Source: Closterium sp. NIES-65
Lineage: Eukaryota; Streptophyta; Zygnematophyceae; Desmidiales; Closteriaceae
Direction: 5' to 3'
NCBI GenBank assembly: GCA_948144175.1
Contig: CANXME010002181.1
Location: forward strand, 186,001 to 250,000
Length of the DNA stretch: 64,000 nucleotides
Shown here: piece after piece, positions 9,701-19,560 of the stretch
Position numbering within the stretch: position 1 is the first letter of the stretch
How the letters are laid out: every line of letters starts with the position of its first letter
Position numbers and translations under genes: made by a program
Notes under the pieces: generated by a model
What the model was told of the DNA's origin: nothing
What the model saw: the letters and a program-made list of their open reading frames with translations, nothing else
Databases searched by the model: none

Positions 9701-10899
9701 ATCTGGCTTCGCCGTCCACCTGGCTTCACTGGGACTTTCCCTCCTGGCACCCAGTGGAGCCTCCGACGGCCAGTCTACGGTCTCCGCCAGGCACCGCGTG
9801 AGTGGCACGACACACTGAGGACTACGCTTGCGGCTCTTGGGTTTGCTCCTTCTACTGCTGACCCGTCGCTGTTTCTTCGCACCGACACTTCCCTGCCGCC
9901 GTTCTACATCCTCGTGTACGTCGAAGACTTGGTCTTTGCCACAGCGGACACTGCTGGACTCGCCTACGTGAAGTCCGAGCTGCTGAAGAGACACACGTGC
10001 ACAGACCTGGGTGAACTGCGCAGCTACCTTGGCTTGCAGATCACTCGGGACAGAGCACGCCGCACCATTACCTTGACTCAGTCACACATGGTGCAGCAGG
10101 TCCTTCAGCGCTTCGGCTTCACGTACTCCTCGCCTCAGGCCACTCCTCTGCCTACTCGCCACTCACTCTCAGCTCTGCCTTCGGATGAGTCCGTAGAGTC
10201 GAGTGGTCCGTATGCGGAGCTTGTTGGCTGCCTCATGTACCTGATGACCTGCACACGACCTGACCTTGCATACCCTCTGAGCATTCTTGCACGCTATGTT
10301 GCTCCTGGGAGACACAGACCGGAGCACATGGCTGCAGCGAAGAGGGTATTGCGCTACCTGTGCAGTACGTCAGGCATGGGGCTAGTGCTTGGAGGGCGGA
10401 GTCCAGTGGTCCTTACCGGCCACGCGGACGCTTCTTGGGCTGACGACCAGGCTACGCAGCGGTCGTCACAGGGTTACACCTTCAGCCTTGGTTCCGGCTC
10501 TGTCTCGTGGCGGTCTACTCGCTCGTCTTCGGTTCTCGGCTCCAGTTGTGAGGCTGAGATCTACGCCGGGGCCATGGCTGCACAGGAGCTTCGCTGGCTC
10601 ACCTACCTGCTGACTGACCTTGGAGAGCCGCCTCGTTCTCCTCCAGTGCTGTACGTAGACAACAGGCTATGCTGGCCTTGTGTCGAGAGCAGCGCTTGGA
10701 GCACAGAACGAAGCACATTGCTCTCCGCTACTTCCTTGCTCGTGAGCTGCAGCAGCGTGGTCAGTTGCGACTTACGTACGTGGCCTCTGAGGCCAACACT
10801 GCTGATGTGTTCACCAAGGCACTTGCGCCTTGTGACCATCAGCGCTTCTGCACCCAGCTGGGTCTTGTGCCTGTCTTGCCTCACTTGCTCTCCTCTTGA
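6533..10899 (+). pseudogene. Pol of element A: protease, integrase, RT, RNase H (two frameshifts)
   Basis: The protease motif TLDSGAS lies near 6545-6570. The pre-integrase segment LLWHHRLGHPS has the H-H-C-C pattern (near 7010-7160). Integrase catalytic blocks are HMDVWGP, LHSDSGGEF and NGIAERR (about 7220-7560). A long Gly/Ala/Glu-rich linker (8040-8690) includes SPQELREWFA. RT follows (WIFRVKRPPG, then YVEDLVFA at 9917-9940 where YVDD is expected), then RNase H (HADASWADD, SSCEAEIYAG). Lesions are gag and protease in different frames, and a one-base deletion after YVDN near 10662, after which homologous sequence continues in another frame to 10899. E and K encode the Gag end and protease in one frame, so the first shift is probably mutational. 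Confidence 0.92.
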
Positions 10900-11106
10900 C
10901 TTCACTTGTACTGTGACATATATATATACCTGCTCTTGCTTGTCTAGCTTTATATATATGTCTGTACTCTTGCTTGTGAACTGGCCTTTGGCCTTGCTCT
11001 TGTGCTTGGACTGTGTGGTGACTTTGTGATCCACCCTGAGCTTTGCTTTGTCTTGCTTGACTGGTCTTGTGACCCCTTGTTCTCCCCCACTTTGCCTATG
11101 GGGGTG
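10900..11106 (+). promoter_or_regulatory. 3' untranslated region and purine-rich tract of element A
   Basis: It contains the block GTGTGGTGACTTTGTGATCC followed by ACCCTGAGCTT, which recurs in B (near 20318) and in reverse in E, G and K. It ends CCCCCACTTTGCCTATGGGGGTG just before the 3' LTR, the plus-strand priming position. The conservation across copies suggests a cis function. Confidence 0.75.
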
Positions 11107-11245
11107 TGTCAGAACATATCTATAGCTTATACTGCTGTGTAGGCTGTAGTGGGGTATCCCATAGGGGGTACAACCCAGTTAGGGTTTCATATTTGTACTG
11201 CTTTTCATTCATAGCCCATTCATTTTCCTGCTTACTCTTTTCACA
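11107..11245 (+). repeat. 3' LTR of element A
   Basis: It is identical by eye to 3898-4036 and followed by the target duplication GACCC at 11246-11250. Confidence 0.97.
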
Positions 11246-11250
11246 GACCC

Positions 11251-14200
11251 TACACCCCCTGGACTACTGGGTGATTGATAGTGGCGCTACCTATAGCATG
11301 ACACCTCGCCCGGACTTGCTCACCGAACTCGAGCCGTCACCGGTGAAGCATGTCACATCGGCTTTGGGGCAGCGAGCTGAGGTGAAAGGCATGGGGAAGG
11401 CCATGTTCAAGGGTGCTGGTGGGAAGATGGTGGGCCTCAAGAACGTGCTTTGGGTGCCCAGCCTTGCTGCGAACCTGATTTCCTTGCGGCGGTTGGCAAA
11501 GGCCGGCATGGACACGAACTCGAAGGGAGCCAAGACCTACACCGCAAGGCTTGGCGATCGAATTCTCTGGGACCTTCATGAGGACAAGGATGTCTACAAC
11601 GAGATGTGGCAGATCCCAGTGGTCCCTATGCCTAAGGAGAGGCAAGTGGCAGCAAGCATCAGCACCAAGGATGGAGCGGTCGGTAGCGACGATGGCGCGA
11701 ACGGTCGCGCTAAGGAGAATGAGCTCAAGAAGAGAAAACCTGGAGGGACCAGCAAGTTCAGTGAACCTAAGGCGAGTGGTGCAGCAGCCAAGGAGCAGCA
11801 AAAGGGTGAGGAGAACCCCGAGGCAGCAGCGGAGGAGGACTACGGAGAGAGTATGTGGGGCATTCTCCAATCCAACTTCGGCTACGGGGGAGTGTGATTG
11901 GCTCACCTTGCATCGGCGCATGGGGCATGTGGCCCTGCCCATCTTGCAGCAGCTAGTAAAGAATGAGATGGTTGCTGGCATACGTGTGAAGGGGGAGCCC
12001 GATGAGGTACTTGGCTGCCCGACGTGCATGCAAGCCAAGTTCACCCATTTCCCATTCTCTAGTTTGGAGGCAACGGCTAAGGCACCACTTGATGAGGTGG
12101 TGATGGACGTGGTGGGCCCCCTGAAGCTTGGAGCTGCTGGAGCTGAGTACTTCCTCACTATTGTGGACGTCTATACCCGTATGACTTGGGTGTACGTGCT
12201 GGCCAGGAAGAGCGACGTAGCTGAAACGTTGAAGACGGATTGGTTCCCGATGGTGGAGCGGCAACAAGACCGTCTAGTCAAGTCAATCCGCACCGATCGA
12301 GGGGGAGAGTTCCTGAGCAAGGAGTTTGGGTTGTGGCTGAAGAAGAATGGTATTCGGCACTCCCTCACCATGCCATACTCCCCTGCAATGAACGGCATCG
12401 CCGAGCGAGCGAACCGCACAATCACGGAGGCGGCACGCGGGTTGCTCATTGAAGCCGGGCTACCCGACTATTTCTGGCCTGATGCGGTGCGGAGCGCGTG
12501 TGTGGCCAAGAACCGAGCCTTGACTCATGTGGGAGCAGAAAAATGGGTGCCCTATGTGGAGTGGCTAGGAAGGAAGCCAAAGGTGGATATGCTTCGGGTG
12601 TTCGGGTGCATATGCATGGCGCTCGTGCCTAAGCATCTTCGGCACAACAAGCTTGGTGCCAAGGCGGTGTGGGCCGTGCACTTGGGCATGGCTCAAAACA
12701 ACAAGGGATGGCTTCTTTGGGACCCATTCACCAAGGAGTTCTTGGTGAGCAGGGACTGCAAGTTCATGGAGAACTTCATGTACAAGGATTGGAAGGCGGA
12801 GAATGAGGCGAAGATAGGCGTGCGGTTTGGGGAGGTGAAGAGTTCCGGTTTGGAGCATGTGGAGCTGCCTTTGGAGCTGAGCAGCGGCAGCACTACCACA
12901 AGGCAATCTTCCCTTATGAATGGGGGAGAGGAGGCCAATGATGCAGAGGAAGAAGAGGAGGAGGTGCAGCAAGTGAGCGAGCATGCACCGTCACTCCCTT
13001 CCCGTACTACGAGTGCTCCAAGGATTCGAGCCACACCGCACCAACGCCAAGGCCTTCAAGTCCCTGCAGCTGAGGAGGAAGGAAGGGGGAAGAGGAGAGT
13101 TCAACCCTCTAATAGGCTGACCTATGATGCGCCGGGAAAGCAGGGCAAGACAGCCCTGGCCGGAGCGGCAATGATGGTCGGAGACGACGAGGAGAGTGAC
13201 TACGAGGAGTGTGCCTTCGCGTTCTTCTCTCCGGTGGAGATGCCGGGAGAACCAGCAAATCTCAAGGAGGCTTTGGAGAGTAGTGATGCTGAGGAGCATC
13301 GAGGAGAATGACACGTTTGAATTGGTGGAGCTACCGGAGGGGCGTACGGCGATAACGTCCAAGTGGCTCTTCAAAATCAAGTCGGATGCCGACGGCAAGA
13401 TCGAGCGCTACAAGTCTAGGCTTGTAGCCAAGGGGTACCAGCAGAAGGAGAAGGTGGACTTCAAGGAGCTGTTTGCCCCTGTAGTGAAGCCGACGACGCT
13501 GCGAACCCTATTCGCGGGAGCCGCCATCAAAGGATGGGTAGTAAAACAAATGGACATCGTTACGGCATTCCTTAACGACATCCTTGGGAGGAGATTTTTA
13601 TGGCGCAGCCAGAGGGGTTTGATGATGGTAGTGGCAGAGTGTGGAAGCTGAAAAAGGCCCTCTATGGGCTGAAGCAGGCCCCTAGGCAATGGTACATGAA
13701 GCTGCGCGAAGTGTTGGAGGAGATCGGCTTCACTCCCTCAACGGCCGATCACTCCTTGTTCATGCTTGGCGAGGGGGAGCAGAGGAGCTTCATGGTGGTT
13801 TATGTGGATGACATTCTCATATTCTCACCCTCCTCTGACCTTGTGAAGGAGGTGATGCTGAAGCTGCATGACAAGTTCAAGTGCAAGTCCCTTGGCGACG
13901 TGAACTTCTACCTTGGGCTCCACATCGAACGAGACGTGGAGAAGCGGAGCATGCGAGTGCACCAACGGAAGTACCTGGAGGCGTTGGCTGCCAGCTTTGG
14001 CCAGAGTGAAGCTCATCTGGCTACTCCCTTTCCCTCTGGGTTCAAGTGTGTGAAGGGGCTAGAGGAGGAGAGCGTTGGAGAAGAGGAGAGGCGCCGATTT
14101 CACTCGTTGGTGGGCAGCCTCATGTATGCGGCGGTAAACACCCGACCGGACCTCGCGTTTGCTACCGCGCAGCTGGCTAGGGTTGTGCAATGCCCTAATG

Positions 14201-14799
14201 AGGAGAAAGTAGCAGCTGGAATGAGGGTGGCCAAGTATCTTGGCCAAACACCGACCGTTGGGCTGCAATACTCGGCGGCGGCACAAAGGCGCCAAAAGGG
14301 CGCAGATGGTGTTGAACCCGGGCGTTTGTTCCTCACCGCCTACTCGGATGCTTCATATGCATCGGAACCAGAGGATATGACAAGTGTGGGAGGCTTCATA
14401 TGCTGTGTTGATGGAGGCCCAACTGCTTGGGAGAGCAAGAAGCAGGTTGACCAAGCTTTGAGCTCGATGGAGTCCGAGTATATGGCACTCTTCCGTGTCG
14501 TACAGGAGATTGTGTGGCAGCGGCGTTTGTTGGCTGAATTGGGGGAGGAGCAGCAAGGACCTACCCCACTGTATTGTGACAGCCAGGGTGCCATTGCTCT
14601 TGCTAAGAACCCTGTGTTGCATGGACTCACGAAGCACATGAGGGTAAATTGGCATTGGACGAGGAGCATGGTAACCGCGGGTGAAGTTGAGTTGCGCTAC
14701 GTGAAGACCACGGGGCAGCCGGCTGACATGATGACCAAGAGGCTGGTGGAGCAGCAGCATTGGAAGTGTTGCAAGCTGGCTGGGATGGCTCTAAACTGA
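11251..14799 (+). pseudogene. Pol of element C: protease, integrase, RT, RNase H (frameshifted)
   Basis: The protease motif WVIDSGATYSM is at about 11268. The pre-integrase LTLHRRMGHVALP...CPTC block is near 11910-12020. Integrase has MDVVGPL, IRTDRGGEF and NGIAERANRTI (about 12100-12420). RT has WLFKIKSDADG, KQAPRQWY and an intact YVDDILIF near 13801. RNase H has YSDASYASEP, SSMESEYMAL and LYCDSQGAI, and the frame stops at 14799 shortly before the polypurine tract. Lesions are a frame change near 11890, a probable deletion around 13290 where the RT N-terminus is abruptly joined, and a frameshift near 13590-13600. The RT, RNase H and IN motifs resemble the Tnt1/Retrofit kind of plant copia. 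Confidence 0.92.
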
Positions 14800-14830
14800 G
14801 AGAGCAACATATCCTAAGACCAACAATCCG

Positions 14831-14840
14831 AGGGGGAGTT
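14831..14840 (+). other. Polypurine tract of element C
   Basis: AGGGGGAGTT lies directly upstream of the 3' LTR, the usual copia position. Confidence 0.85.
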
Positions 14841-15669
14841 TGTTGGTGCAACCCTATGGTTTGCACTCGGCTTGTTGTCCGTGTGCATGCATGTGTGTGT
14901 GTATGGAATGGTATGAGGGCATGGGATAATACATATTTCATGCTTATAATTGTGTGTGAATGTTGAGTCATGATGTCGAGTGTGTGTGTTGAGTCAATAG
15001 CGAGTTATCGCTAGACGCGTGTTACGCGGTCGTTTGTGTCTCGCGTGCGGTTTCTATTTTGTCGTGCGCGGTTTCTATTTTGTCCTGTGTCGGACGTTCG
15101 GTGTGTCGCAGATGTGTGCAGCAGACCCATCAAGAACTCAAGGATGAGTTTGTGATGAAGAGCCCGAGCCTTGGTGTCAAGCCTCAAGTGATTTCGAAGC
15201 TCGCCAAAAGGGTACACCTCAAGATATTGGAGATAGTTACATTACTTCGTGTAGTGTAACATTTCACTTGGTGTAGGCCCTAGTGAAGGGTAGTTTCGAG
15301 ACCTTTCGTGGTTGGGGACAGTGTGGCACTGTTCCACATCACTGTACCTCGGCTCTTGGGGTTTGTAGGAGCAGGGAGTCATTCCCAACTCGTAACTCTC
15401 CCTAACTCTTCATATCTTGTGTTCTAAGACTATAGTGGCTGCCATAGTGCCGTTCGTTCAAACCGACGCTGTGTCGTCAATACTTGGTAAAATCGTGCGA
15501 TCTAAATTGCCTAGTGTAGGCAAGAATAAGACGCTCCAGATCCAAGTCCAATCAAGTCATTTGATGTTGTGACCAAAACGCTATGAACGTTTGAAGCCGT
15601 TGTGCCGAAATCCGACTGTGCACTCTATCTTTCGTTTTAGGCACATTGGAGCCTACTGTGACTATAACA
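14841..15669 (+). repeat. 3' LTR of element C
   Basis: It is the partner of 2253-3080 and is followed by AGGGC (15670-15674), after which the GC-rich leader of element D resumes. Confidence 0.95.
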
Positions 15670-15674
15670 AGGGC

Positions 15675-16023
15675 GGCTAGGAGGGGCCCCGAGGGCGGCT
15701 TGAATAGGCCGCTAGGGCGGCTAGGAGGGGCCGCGAGGGCGGCGTGAAAGGGCCGCGAGGGCGGCGCGACGCGACGAAGCCGCGAGGGCGGCAGATCGGG
15801 GCCGCGAGGACGGAGCGACGCAGCCGCTAGGGCGGCGCGACGTGAAGGGGTCGCGAGGGCGACGCGACGGGGCCGCAAGCGCGACGCGACAGGGTCAAAA
15901 GGGCGGCGCGACGGGGCCGTGAGAGGGGAGGGCTACTCGGGCAGTGTAGAGCGCGCTCCGGGCAGGAAAAAAAAGGTGGTGGGCCCTAGGAACAGTTCCC
16001 ACAGAGGAACCTGCTCGATACCA
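15675..16023 (-). repeat. Leader of element D (distal part) with hairpin and primer-binding-like site
   Basis: 15675-15950 is built of GGGCGGC/GCTAGGGCGGC units, continuing the sequence interrupted at 2252. On the reverse strand the LTR end is followed by TGGTATCGAGC and then by a hairpin GTTCC-loop-GGAAC (15995-16010), GGGCCCACC and a T-run, the same order as in A and E. Confidence 0.8.
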
Positions 16024-16148
16024 TGTGAAACTGAACGAGAATGGAATGACTAAGGGAAAGTTGGGTACAAGTACAAACCCTAGAAAGCTGTACCCCATAT
16101 GTGCTACCCCACTATAGCCTACAGTAGCTATGTCATATAAATCTGACA
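16024..16148 (-). repeat. 5' LTR of element D (125 bp)
   Basis: Reverse-strand ends are TGTCAG...TTTCACA. It aligns with the LTRs of A, E, G and K through GTAGGCTATAGTGGGGTA and a telo-box (AAACCCTAG on the + strand, near 16076). A TATA-like TTTATATGAC lies next to its reverse-strand 5' end. Confidence 0.88.
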
Positions 16149-16383
16149 TTATCTGCATGAAGTATTGCTAAACTTCTTTCCCTAAAAGCAGTCTACCTCA
16201 ACTGAAATGTTTTTCCCCTGCCCTAGAAATTTTTTAACCTGCCTGATGCACCGTATTTTGAGGTTTTTTGTACGCTGGAAATTTGCGTATCGCGTATGTA
16301 CGATACTGTATAGTTCGTACGCGTTCCGATGCCATACGCGTATTTTCCAACATAGGTACCAGCTGCAATGCTGTGTCACCAAC
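16149..16383. other. Unassigned AT-richer spacer
   Basis: This is non-coding sequence between element D and the Penelope-like element. Nothing was recognised apart from a region rich in GTACG/CGTAC words (16270-16340). Confidence 0.4.
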
Positions 16384-16389
16384 CGCGGT

Positions 16390-18060
16390 ATCCACAATTA
16401 TAGTGATCATTCTTTCTCTCGACAAGAACTTAAACTTTTAAGCCTTGGACTGAAATTCATTCATGTACCTGTTGTTCGCACTGTCGCTAGTTTTGAAGTC
16501 GAGATCTCTGATTCTTTAGGAGTGTTCGTACCATGTACCTTTTCAATGGATTTGACTCTTTCGGTTACTGAGGGTACAAGCTACCTAAGAGAACAAACTA
16601 GGACCCTCCACCAGCCTCACCTGAAATTGAAGCTGCGCTGGCGGTGTTTAAAGAAGCAGTCGTTAAAGAAGTTGCTGGTCAGAGTTTCGCTTCCTTAACT
16701 CGGAAATCTAAGAACGTGCTTCCGACTTTACGACGTTTGGCGAAGAATCCTAATCTCATCTTTAAACCGGCGGATAAGAATCTTGGACTAACTGTCATGA
16801 GAAGAGACTACTATCAGGATCAATGCCTGAAGCATCTACTTAATGACAAAGTCTACAAAGAGTATCCCTCGGTACCGATCTCTACTATCTTACAAGAGCT
16901 ACATACTATTCGCTCAGAATGGAGCTGTCTCATCAAATCCAGGGTCTGGGATTCTTTCTTTCTTCAACCTAAGAACAACTAGAAGATTCCTGCTTTCTAT
17001 GTGCTGCTGAAGATCCAAAAGAAAGTTCCTCCCGGTAGGCCTATCGCGGCTTGCCATTCCTGGATCACTGCTAACGTTTCTCGCTGGCTAGATTCCGTCC
17101 TCAGGCCGCTGGTTCATAAGCAGCCGACGTATATCAAGGACTCTCAAAGCCTCATCTTACATCTCAAGAAGCGCTCCTTTCCTTCTAATCTGCTGCTAGC
17201 TTCCTATGACGTGGAGTCACTCTACCTGTCAATTCCTTTATGGGACGGAATAGACGCAATCGCTTTTTTCTTTAAAAAGAGAGGCACCCACTGGTACCAG
17301 TCACCGTTCGTCTTTTCAAATGGGTGACGTTCAATAGTTACGTTTCTTTCAACAGCCAGTTTTTCCGCCAGATTCAAGGCACTGCGATGGGTACTTCGGA
17401 AGCTGTTTGCTTTGCTGTGCTGTTCGTGAGCTACCTTGACATTCAGCTGCACGCTTCGCTTCGTGTTTCTCCCGCCTTACACTTTCGTTTCATTGACGAT
17501 GGTTTGGTGTTGTGGGAGGGAACCAAGGAAGACTTTGTCAGCTTTCATCAACGGTTTGATTCTTTACATCCTTCAATTCGTTTGACCTGGGTGGTTTCTG
17601 GCGCTACCATGGATTTTCTGGACCTTACGGTTTTCAAGGGGGAGAGGTTTCCAACACTGGCACTCTCGACATGAAGCTGTACCAGAAGCCGATGAACCGC
17701 TACATTTACCTGCCGTTCAAGTCATACCATACCAGAACCACCAAGATGGGTTTTATCCAAAGCGAGCTGCAGCGCTTTCTCCTGCGCTCTTCCTTTTCTT
17801 TGCTTGTTTACGAGCGCGCGGGTACCCGGAGAAGTTTCTTCTTCCCATTTTCAAGTCAGTCTCTTTCTCCGACCGTGGGGATCTGATTCAACTTGCCTCT
17901 GCCTTACGCAACACTCCTTTTTCTGCCCGTGGACCCCTCGTGCTGAAACTCCTGCTCAACCCGCTTGTTGACCGTTCGCACCTAGGGATCATTTTGAGTC
18001 GACTCAAAAGTCAGCTCAGTATAATGTCACATGGCTTTTTTCTACATGAAGTATCATTGC
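16390..18060 (+). pseudogene. Penelope-like reverse transcriptase
   Basis: Motifs appear in family order: ELKLLSLGLKFI (N-terminal, near 16425), FKPADKNLGLTVM (16760), LLKIQKKVPPGRPIAA (17010-17050), SYDVESLYLSIP (about 17200), FFRQIQGTAMGTSEA (17360-17400), RFIDDGLVLWEG (catalytic DD, about 17490), DFLDLTVFKG and LYQKPMNRYIYLPFKSYH (17675-17725) with a trailing QSELQRFLLRSS. The FIDD dyad and the order are diagnostic of Penelope-like RT rather than LINE, copia or gypsy. Lesions are a frame change near 16640, a TAG at 16980-16982 and frame changes near 17322 and 17672. Beyond 17880 a short LASALRNTPFS-type tail follows and no endonuclease is seen. Confidence 0.85.
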
Positions 18061-18243
18061 TTGGAGGTTACCTAAAAGAGTAGGTAATTTTTTTATTTCT
18101 GCTCATAAGTGCTAGTTTACTGTAGAGAAGTTTTTCTACCGTTTCTATTTAGCTTTTCCCTGCCATCCCAGCCCCGCGAAGGAATGCCTCGCGCTGGAGC
18201 CCCCGGGATTGGTATTTAGGGTGCTTGCTCGCTCATTTTTGCC

Positions 18244-18288
18244 TTTGTGGTCTGAAGAAGGCTCAAAGCCGAAACTAGTTACCACCAA
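18244..18288 (+). ncRNA. Hammerhead-like ribozyme motif at the 3' end of the Penelope-like element (candidate)
   Basis: In order: GTGGT (stem I, 18247-18251), CTGAAGA (core CUGANGA, 18252-18258), one extra A, GGCT-CAA-AGCC (stem II, 18260-18270), GAAA (18271-18274), a palindromic AACTAGTT region for stem III (18273-18280), then ACCAC (18281-18285), which pairs with GTGGT. Hammerheads in Penelope-like elements are established. The extra A between the core and stem II and the two-base stem III loop are departures from the consensus, so activity is uncertain. The AACTAGTT palindrome would also allow a dimeric form. Confidence 0.5.
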
Positions 18289-18377
18289 TTTTCTTCACAA
18301 AAGTCTCTAAGCAAGCCCTACTATAACTTCAAAACTTTTCAACTAAACAATGCCGTTGCCACACAAAGATACGCCTC

Positions 18378-18505
18378 CTAAGTGAGATTCCATTGACCAA
18401 ACCTGACCCGGGGATTCCTGGTCGGGTTCTTCCTGGCCCGACCTCGAGTTGGGCCGGTCCGAGGTCAGGTCGGGTATAGGAAACCCACCCCATCGTGTAG
18501 GCGAA
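18378..18505. repeat. GGGTCGGGT/CGACCCGACC-rich palindromic repeat, copy 1
   Basis: It is rich in CCTGACCCGGG, GGTCGGGTT and GGTCAGGTCGGGT and can self-pair. It abruptly replaces the hAT transposase frame just after its PTRW motif. A related block lies at 23108-23345. It may be a hAT-type MITE, but ends and target duplication are not resolved. Confidence 0.5.
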
Positions 18506-18706
18506 TCGATAATCAGGCGCAAGCCAGGTGCTCGGCTCATCTTGGCACCCTGTGCAGCTGCCAGCTGCGACGCCATTTGGCTCGCTGCATACGACCTTTG
18601 CAGGTCAAAGAACCGCTCTGAACGCTGCACGGACAAACCTTTGTGGTTCGCCATGTCTCGCAGCCTACGGAGCTGCTTCACGACTGCCTCGACCTTAAAG
18701 CTCGCA

Positions 18707-18871
18707 TCTCATATTTACGAGCATTTAACCGCTGGTTGGTTATTCGCGTCATTGATTGGTTTCGACAGAAACGCGACCCCAGCTAGTCACAAATTTTGTG
18801 ACAGAGCAACCAGTCACCGAGGCCAACCCAGTGTTAAATCCAACCAACTGTAAAACGGAGAAAATATGAGA
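18707..18871. mobile_element. MITE-like inverted repeat inside the hAT gene
   Basis: A perfect 10-bp inverted repeat TCTCATATTT / AAATATGAGA bounds about 165 bp, and further inward GGTTGGTTAT faces CCAACCAACTG. CGC flanks it on both sides (18703-18705; on the right it is inside the ACGCC duplication of element B), possibly a 3-bp target duplication. It has no coding capacity. It interrupts the hAT reading frame, so it is younger than that gene. The superfamily is unassigned. Confidence 0.65.
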
Positions 18872-18875
18872 CGCC

Positions 18876-19005
18876 TGTCAGAATATTATCTTATTGTTCT
18901 AGCCTGTAGTGGGGTGCTCTATAGCGAGTACAACCCTTCTAGGGTTTGCTATTTGTATCCTCATTCTTGCTAGTTCAATTCTCTTTTCTTCTTCTAATTT
19001 TGTCA
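18876..19005 (+). repeat. 5' LTR of element B (130 bp)
   Basis: It matches 20400-20529 with no difference found. It has an ATTATC-type AT-rich start and a telo-box (TAGGGTTT, near 18940). Confidence 0.95.
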
Positions 19006-19038
19006 TGCTATCAGAGCAGGTCGATCCCCTTGGATCGA
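19006..19038 (+). promoter_or_regulatory. Primer-binding site and hairpin of element B
   Basis: TGCTATCAGAGC follows the LTR, one mismatch from the standard tRNA-Met site. TCGATCC-CCTT-GGATCGA (19021-19038) forms a 7-bp stem at the position where A, D and E have other stems. Confidence 0.78.
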
Positions 19039-19256
19039 TCCTGTGGGTGTGTCCCCACCTTGCTTCCGCTGCTACTTTTTCCTCCCGCCGTGCGCCCCGA
19101 GGCGCGCGGCGGTTTTCTGCCCGCCGTGCGCCCCGAGGCGCGCGGCGGTTCATTGCCCGCTGTGCGCCCCGTGGCGCGCGGCGGGCTTCTCCTCTACGTC
19201 GCGGCCCCGCCCCGGCCCGTCGCCGCCCGTGCGCCCGCTCGACGCGGCCCGCCCTT

Positions 19257-19560
19257 CGTCGCGGACCCGCCCCGGCCCGTCGCCGCCCGTGCGCGTGCCC
19301 GGCTCGGCCCCGCCCTTCGTCGCGGACCCGCCCCGGCCCGTCGCCGCCCGTGCGCATGCCCGGCTCGGCCCCGCCCTTCGTCGCGGACCCGCCCCGGCCC
19401 GTCGCCGCCCGTGCGCATGCCCGGCTCGGCCCCGCCCTTCGTCGCGGACCCGCCCCGGCCCGTCGCCGCCCGTGCGCGTGCCCGGCTCGGCCCCGCCCTT
19501 CGTCGCGGACCCGCCCCGGCCCGTCGCCGCCCGTGCGCCTGCCCGTCGCGGCCCCGCCCT
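19257..19560 (+). repeat. 61-bp GC-rich minisatellite in element B
   Basis: GCGGACCC recurs at 19261, 19322, 19383, 19444 and 19505, a constant 61-base spacing. Because 61 is not a multiple of three, the long open frames that cross it are not conserved proteins. It precedes a C-run near 19715-19732. Confidence 0.88.

Larger units (their letters stand above)
3898..11245 (+). mobile_element. Element A: young short-LTR copia retrotransposon nested in element C
   Basis: Identical 139-bp LTRs (3898-4036 and 11107-11245), TG...CA ends and a 5-bp target duplication GACCC (3893-3897 and 11246-11250) define the element. In order: LTR, PBS-like site with hairpin, GC-rich leader, gag, pol (protease, integrase, RT, RNase H: copia order), 3' region with purine-rich tract, LTR. 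Identical LTRs imply recent insertion or recent gene conversion, yet gag-pol has two frameshifts and a YVED RT site, so it may have moved with enzymes from another copy. Confidence 0.97.
2253..15669 (+). mobile_element. Element C: copia retrotransposon with 829-bp LTRs, host of element A
   Basis: LTRs 2253-3080 and 14841-15669 begin TGTTGG and end TAACA. The flanking 5-bp target duplication is AGGGC (2248-2252 and 15670-15674). A primer-binding site TGGTATCAGAGC (3083-3094) and polypurine tract AGGGGGAGTT (14831-14840) are in the expected places. By eye the LTRs differ at roughly two dozen sites in about 828, near 3%. Element A is inserted between the gag zinc knuckle and the protease. Without A the element is about 6.06 kb. 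Gag and pol carry frameshifts and deletions, so it is not autonomous now. Confidence 0.95.
1..16148 (-). mobile_element. Element D: short-LTR copia retrotransposon, reverse, split by element C, left end outside window
   Basis: Read on the reverse strand, this has a 125-bp LTR (16024-16148), a primer-binding-like site and hairpin (15995-16023), a GC-rich leader (15675-16023 and 1586-2252) and a gag gene (1585 down to 1). The leader is interrupted by element C, whose target duplication AGGGC lies at 2248-2252 and 15670-15674; joining these flanks restores the leader. Pol and the second LTR would lie left of base 1. Five bases outside the LTR are TTATC (16149-16153), but the partner duplication is not visible. 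It is the outermost and so oldest layer of the A-in-C-in-D nest. Confidence 0.85.
16390..18300 (+). mobile_element. Penelope-like element (decayed), no GIY-YIG domain seen
   Basis: It has an RT-coding region of the Penelope type followed by about 250 bp of 3' sequence with a hammerhead-like motif (18244-18288). No GIY-YIG endonuclease motif is visible between the RT end and the 3' region. Nothing resembling a second copy of the 3' region (pseudo-LTR) was found upstream. Both boundaries are estimates: the left is the first recognisable protein homology, the right is the end of the hammerhead-like stem. Confidence 0.75.
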
